Assembly (NCBI GenBank): GCA_017443145.1
Contig: JAFSPA010000006.1
Coordinates: 124,001-188,000 of the forward strand
From: Paludibacteraceae bacterium
GTDB lineage: Bacteria > Bacteroidota > Bacteroidia > Bacteroidales > Paludibacteraceae
Length of the DNA: 64,000 nt
Reading direction: 5' to 3'
Shown: piece by piece, positions 61,065-64,000 of the stretch
Layout of the letters: the number at the start of each line of letters is the position of its first letter
Position numbering within the stretch: position 1 is the stretch's first letter
Notes under the pieces: model-generated
Database searches by the model: none
What the model was told of the DNA's origin: nothing
What the model saw: only the letters and a program-made list of their open reading frames with translations
Made by a program: the position numbers and the translations under genes

Positions 61065-62645
61065 TTACTTCACTCTTGCACCGGTAGCGTTGAAGAGTTC
61101 GCCGTTACGCTCGATATAGAGAACGCCGTTTTGCATCACTTTGCGGCTATTGATTTCATCCGCTTTATTGACATCGTCAATAGCACTCTCGATAGCGTAG
61201 GTATTGTTCTTAAACAGCTTCCACACATCCGCATGGATATAAGTATCCACGCTATTCTTTGGGACATAGAGAGGTATCGTCTTATCCACACCCGAGAATA
61301 CGCTTTCACCATCGCAAGTCGGCGGAGTGACAGCTTTGCAAGTAATGCTGGACAGCGCTGCGCAGTTACTGAATGCATCTTTCCCAATCGCCGTAACTGC
61401 ATTCGGAATATTGATGGTAGTCAACGCTTTGCACTCAAAGAACGCATTAGATTCGATCGTTGCAAGTTGATTGGGCAGAGAAACTTTTTTTATATTTTGG
61501 TTTGAGGCAAATGCACACGGTCCAATGCTCTTAACACTGTTAGGAACAGGGAAGTTGCCGGTTTTGCCGCTCGGGTATGCTACCAGGATCGACTTATCTT
61601 TGCTATATACCACGCCACCTTCTGACATGAATGTGCTGTTATCTTTCGCCACATTGATGGACACCAATTTGGAACAATTGTAGAAAGCCCAATTCCCTAT
61701 AGTGACAATACTGCTTGGAATGGTCACAGCTGTCAGGTCGTCACACGTGGAAAAGGCGTATTCGCCAATACTGGTAACATCGTATGTTACGGAAGCGTCC
61801 GAGGTGACAGTAGCCGGAATAGTAACACTTCCTTTGTATCTCTCGCCGGGCTCATACGTCACCTCTGCCGTGTGATCTTCGTCGTTGAGATTATAATACA
61901 ATTCGCCAATCTTAACGGCGGGATCCTTGGCCTTAATCTTAATAAGCATATGCGTCAATGCGGCACCTTTGGATTCTACGCAATACGTAGAGGCATTGAA
62001 AGTTGCATCTGCGGGAGTAACAAAAACGCAAAGGTCCATCTTAAAGTCATTTGTGTATTCGAAAATACCGGATTCGTCTTCTGCAGTTAAGTTGCAGTTG
62101 ATCAAACTTAATTCGGCCAAGCGGGATGATGAACCATTACCGCCCAAAGTGAAGACGATTTCGTTGTGCTCGATGGTCAAATTTTTAATACGAATAATGG
62201 CATCTTTATCACCTAGGATACCATTACCTGTATAGAAGTCCATTTCATCCTCAGCCGGATCACTGTGTTCACCGTCAAAAATCACCGTAACACCTTCGCC
62301 GGCAAAGAAGGCGGATTTTGCTTTAATTCCTTTGTTGTCGAAACTACAAAGTCCATTAACTTTGACATAGTACTCTTTACGGTCAGTTGTTTTATCGAAC
62401 CTGAAGAACGTAGAGTACTTATCGGTACGGTCCATGGCAAGTTTGTTGAGGGTTAGAACACCGGTTTCATTGTTGTAGGACATCGTGCCGGCAGTAACTT
62501 GACTTTTGGTTAGTGCATTCAGGTCGTCAACGTTTGCGCTGGTAACTTTAGTACCGCAGATTGATAGGCCGGATTCCCATGAATCGGCAGAGGCAGCGAG
62601 AGCAAAAACACTCATAACTGCAAGTAAGATAAACGTTTTTTTCAT
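61065..62645 (-). CDS. BspA-like leucine-rich repeat surface protein with T9SS-like tail
   Basis: A 526-residue secreted protein with signal peptide (MKKTFILLAVMSVFALAASA). Residues about 20-260 are beta-rich and unassigned. Residues about 280-480 hold BspA-type LRR_5 repeats (VTSIGEYAFSTCDDLTAVTI, VTIGNWAFYNCSKLVSINV, IKKVSLPNQLATIESNAFF). The C-terminal ~45 residues have a short tail (RKVMQNGVLYIERNGELFN then ATGARVK) matching that of the endonuclease at 36982. BspA-like proteins mediate adhesion; the export route is inferred to be T9SS. Confidence 0.88.
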   Translation of the reverse strand: MKKTFILLAVMSVFALAASADSWESGLSICGTKVTSANVDDLNALTKSQVTAGTMSYNNETGVLTLNKLAMDRTDKYSTFFRFDKTTDRKEYYVKVNGLCSFDNKGIKAKSAFFAGEGVTVIFDGEHSDPAEDEMDFYTGNGILGDKDAIIRIKNLTIEHNEIVFTLGGNGSSSRLAELSLINCNLTAEDESGIFEYTNDFKMDLCVFVTPADATFNASTYCVESKGAALTHMLIKIKAKDPAVKIGELYYNLNDEDHTAEVTYEPGERYKGSVTIPATVTSDASVTYDVTSIGEYAFSTCDDLTAVTIPSSIVTIGNWAFYNCSKLVSINVAKDNSTFMSEGGVVYSKDKSILVAYPSGKTGNFPVPNSVKSIGPCAFASNQNIKKVSLPNQLATIESNAFFECKALTTINIPNAVTAIGKDAFSNCAALSSITCKAVTPPTCDGESVFSGVDKTIPLYVPKNSVDTYIHADVWKLFKNNTYAIESAIDDVNKADEINSRKVMQNGVLYIERNGELFNATGARVK

Positions 62646-62888
62646 AAATGTTAATTTGTTTGTGGTTAATAATTTGGGTTATTATTATTACGTTTCAACG
62701 TTATAACGTTATATCGTTATTACGAGGGGGATTAAACAAACAAAGCGGCACGTGACACAAAGTCACGCACCGCCTATGACGTTGCGAATATAATCTTTCC
62801 ACTTACCTCTCGCCTATTCGCAATACGGGGGGGGTAAATTTAACTATCTGATTTCTAATCATTTGCATTGACGTTTTAGGAGTAATTC
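62646..62888. other. intergenic region between LRR and toxin genes
   Basis: The 243 bases hold a perfect 14-bp palindrome (AACGTTATAACGTT, 62697-62710), the terminator-like hairpin at 62737-62773, and a run of eight G at 62827-62834. I see no ORF or consensus promoter for the LRR gene. Confidence 0.5.
62737..62773 (-). terminator. terminator-like hairpin downstream of the toxin gene
   Basis: GCGG/CCGC outside and CGTGAC/GTCACG inside, with a CA/CA internal loop. On the minus strand it is followed by CTTTGTTTGTTTAAT, fitting a terminator for the toxin-antitoxin operon. Confidence 0.55.
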
Positions 62889-63170
62889 TTACTTATCTTC
62901 ATAATGCCCATAAGAGGAAAGAATATCTACATACACCTCCGTTTCAAAGATTCGATAAACTAACCGATGTTTCTTGGTAATCTGACGACTCCATCGGTTC
63001 TCCGGCTTCCCTTTTAGTGGTTCAGGATGCCCAGTGCCTGTTTTGGGGTGCTCTCTGAGTTCATCTAGCAGTTTGACGGCTTTCTGAAACGCTTTTGGTT
63101 CGTTCTCAAGCAGTTTAGCCAAGTCCATATTAGCTTGCTTGGAATACTTTATCTCATACAGCATAGCCAC
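62889..63170 (-). CDS. YoeB-type toxin
   Basis: A 93-residue RelE/YoeB superfamily mRNA interferase. The core is HPKTGTGHPEPLKGKPENRW, then SRQITKKHRLVYRIFETEVY and SSYGHYEDK, with the usual catalytic Glu/Arg/His/Tyr positions in place. It overlaps the antitoxin by 17 bases. ATG at 63170 or 63164 (third residue). Confidence 0.9.
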   Translation of the reverse strand: MAMLYEIKYSKQANMDLAKLLENEPKAFQKAVKLLDELREHPKTGTGHPEPLKGKPENRWSRQITKKHRLVYRIFETEVYVDILSSYGHYEDK

Positions 63171-63414
63171 ATCTCCTCAACATATCCGAAACCGATTCAC
63201 CCGGTAATTGCACCGTATATTCACCGCGTTCAATTTGCTTTTCTGCCTCATCCAACCGGCGAAAATACTCCTCCTTGGTCATACAAGTAGGGTCGTCCGT
63301 CATCTGCTTGGCTAATTTACGCACATACTTGACAACCTTTTCAAACATCGTCGCATCTTCGGCAATAATACCAAGATTTCTATATAGTTCTGCATTTAAC
63401 TGTAAAGCGGTCAT
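63154..63414 (-). CDS. YoeB-partner antitoxin
   Basis: An 86-residue mostly helical protein: MTALQLNAELYRNLGIIAED, KVVKYVRKLAKQM, MTKEEYFRRLDEAEKQIERG and SVSDMLRRCGYAV. It lies directly before the yoeB-like toxin. Such short antitoxins are common in Bacteroidetes. Both the N-terminal DNA-binding and C-terminal toxin-binding parts are expected but not proven. Its promoter is at 63489-63520. Confidence 0.85.
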   Translation of the reverse strand: MTALQLNAELYRNLGIIAEDATMFEKVVKYVRKLAKQMTDDPTCMTKEEYFRRLDEAEKQIERGEYTVQLPGESVSDMLRRCGYAV

Positions 63415-63488
63415 ATAAACCTCCTTTCTTAATTATTTTTTGTCCTTTCTTTAGCGGGTATATAGCAAACCTATCTTAAATTGTGCCG

Positions 63489-63520
63489 CAAAATTACAAC
63501 AAAAATTGCATATACGCAAA
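63489..63520 (-). promoter_or_regulatory. promoter of the toxin-antitoxin operon
   Basis: On the minus strand TTTG (63517-63520), 20-base spacer, TAATTTTG (63489-63496), about 75 bases before the antitoxin ATG. Confidence 0.7.
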
Positions 63521-63591
63521 TTTTCTTTGCTTTTTTATCCAAAATAATTAAAAGTTATTACTTTCGGACTTAGCCAAGACGTTTATAATAG

Positions 63592-63635
63592 AACACCCCT
63601 GCATCCAAAATAGAACACCTCCGCACCCAAAATAG
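63592..63635. repeat. 22-bp direct repeat pair
   Basis: Two 22-bp units beginning AACACC and ending CCAAAATAG (18 of 22 bases shared). The length is twice 11, next to the 11-bp array. Confidence 0.7.
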
Positions 63636-63640
63636 ATCCA

Positions 63641-63739
63641 TGTCATTACTATGAAATTAGTATGTGATTAGTATGTGATTAGTATGTGATTAGTATGTGA
63701 TTAGTATGATATTACTATGTCCTTACTATATTCTTACTA
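63641..63739. repeat. 11-bp tandem repeat array
   Basis: About nine units of period 11; four are perfect TGTGATTAGTA (63663-63706), with degenerate copies (TTACTA type) on both sides. Confidence 0.9.
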
Positions 63740-63822
63740 TGTTAGAAGGCTAATTCAATCGGAAGATTAGTATAACTTAAATACCACAAACCTGCTTAAA
63801 ATGCATAAAAATCTGCAAATTA

Positions 63823-63854
63823 TTTGCGTATATCAAAAAAAAGTAGTACCTTTG
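63823..63854 (+). promoter_or_regulatory. promoter of the MBL-fold hydrolase
   Basis: TTTG (63823-63826), 20-base spacer with eight A, TACCTTTG (63847-63854), 17 bases before the ATG at 63872. Confidence 0.8.
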
Positions 63855-63871
63855 CACGCTGATTTGTGTGC

Positions 63872-64000
63872 ATGAGTGGAAAGATGGCAGAAATGAATCT
63901 GATATTTCGCAGTTTCGGAAGCGGTAGTAGCGGTAACTGTTACTACCTCGGCACGAAGTATTCCGGCGTGTTGATAGACGCGGGAATATCTGCGCGTACG
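63872..64000 (+). CDS. MBL-fold metallo-hydrolase (start only)
   Basis: The first 43 residues of a YycJ/WalJ-like metallo-beta-lactamase-fold protein: NLIFRSFGSGSSGNCYYLGT then a YSGVLIDAGISART segment. The gene runs off the window. The start may be 63872, 63884 or 63893, all ATG in frame. YycJ-type proteins are putative exonucleases linked to DNA repair. Confidence 0.8.
   Translation, partial: MSGKMAEMNLIFRSFGSGSSGNCYYLGTKYSGVLIDAGISART

Larger units (their letters stand above)
63415..63871. other. intergenic region upstream of the toxin-antitoxin pair
   Basis: The 457-base gap holds the antitoxin promoter (63489-63520), a 22-bp pair and 11-bp tandem array (63592-63739), and the promoter for the following hydrolase (63823-63854). 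No ORF was supported. Confidence 0.6.

Noticed and set aside
62827..62834. G8 run as a proven phase-variation switch.
   Set aside because: It is not inside a gene or a recognised promoter, so only a weak note was kept in the findings.
63641..63739. CRISPR array.
   Set aside because: The repeats are 11 bp, tandem and without unique spacers, and there are no cas genes.

Overview
The window is a piece of a Bacteroidota chromosome, most likely order Bacteroidales. Four things point there: about fifteen promoters of the Bacteroidetes form (TTTG or TTG, 19-20 bases, then TAnnTTTG); a 2,503-residue SprA/Sov protein, the outer-membrane translocon of the type IX secretion system (T9SS); the Bacteroidetes-style ribosomal proteins S1, S6, S18, L9 and L31; and secreted proteins with a short T9SS-like C-terminal tail. 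I cannot name the genus. Gene density is high, and no insertion sequence, prophage, CRISPR array, rRNA operon or replication origin was seen. Gene limits come from open reading frames, with starts moved where a better ATG was visible. Promoter, hairpin and repeat coordinates were counted by eye and may be off by a base or two.

Layout. 1-7251 (+): end of a LysM lytic transglycosylase, a MerR regulator, and an overlapping run of membrane and sugar-modification genes (YfhO, GtrA, a UDP-galactopyranose-mutase-like flavoprotein, a polytopic membrane protein). 7224-15845 (-): ruvA, sprA and a NadR-like kinase in one coupled operon. 16005-16634 (-): a repeat-rich Spy-like periplasmic protein. 17016-18074 (+): thiL. 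18039-21984 (-): the GDP-D-glycero-D-manno-heptose pathway with a glycosyltransferase. 22129-28351 (+): a surface-polysaccharide cluster with two cytidylyltransferases, one fused to an asparagine-synthase-like domain, plus LicD, WecB and two glycosyltransferases. 28430-31567 (+): recA, an FAD protein and tcdA. 32303-34192 (-): rpsA. 34471-43812 (+): a secreted C10 protease, a secreted endonuclease I, a transglutaminase-like protein, then rlmL-like, queA and tatD. 43916-46454 (+): tRNA-Ser and an ExbB/ExbD proton-channel set. 46621-48098 (+): tRNA-Gly, two tRNA-Leu, a TtcA-like gene and a DUF486 gene. 48161-49525 (-): rpsF-rpsR-rplI-rpmE. 49645-60950 (-): a tightly packed 12-gene run from pepP and argS to rimM and a U32 protein. 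61065-62645 (-): a BspA-type leucine-rich surface protein. 62889-63414 (-): a YoeB-type toxin-antitoxin pair. 63872-end (+): the start of a metallo-beta-lactamase-fold hydrolase.

How the parts fit. Much of the window serves the cell envelope: heptose activation and surface glycan assembly, the T9SS pore, secreted nuclease, protease and leucine-rich proteins, murein-active proteins and an energised ExbB/ExbD motor. The rest is information processing (RecA, RuvA, ArgS, ribosomal proteins, tRNAs and tRNA-modifying enzymes). The most unusual signals are: the asparagine-synthase-like/TagD-like fusion beside a second cytidylyltransferase, a KdsC-like phosphatase and LicD; 11-bp tandem repeats of related sequence at separate loci; 7-bp tandem repeats lying inside conserved genes; near-identical extended promoters for rpsA and a tRNA cluster; and a transcribed, apparently structured region with almost no coding capacity at about 32.0-32.3 kb.
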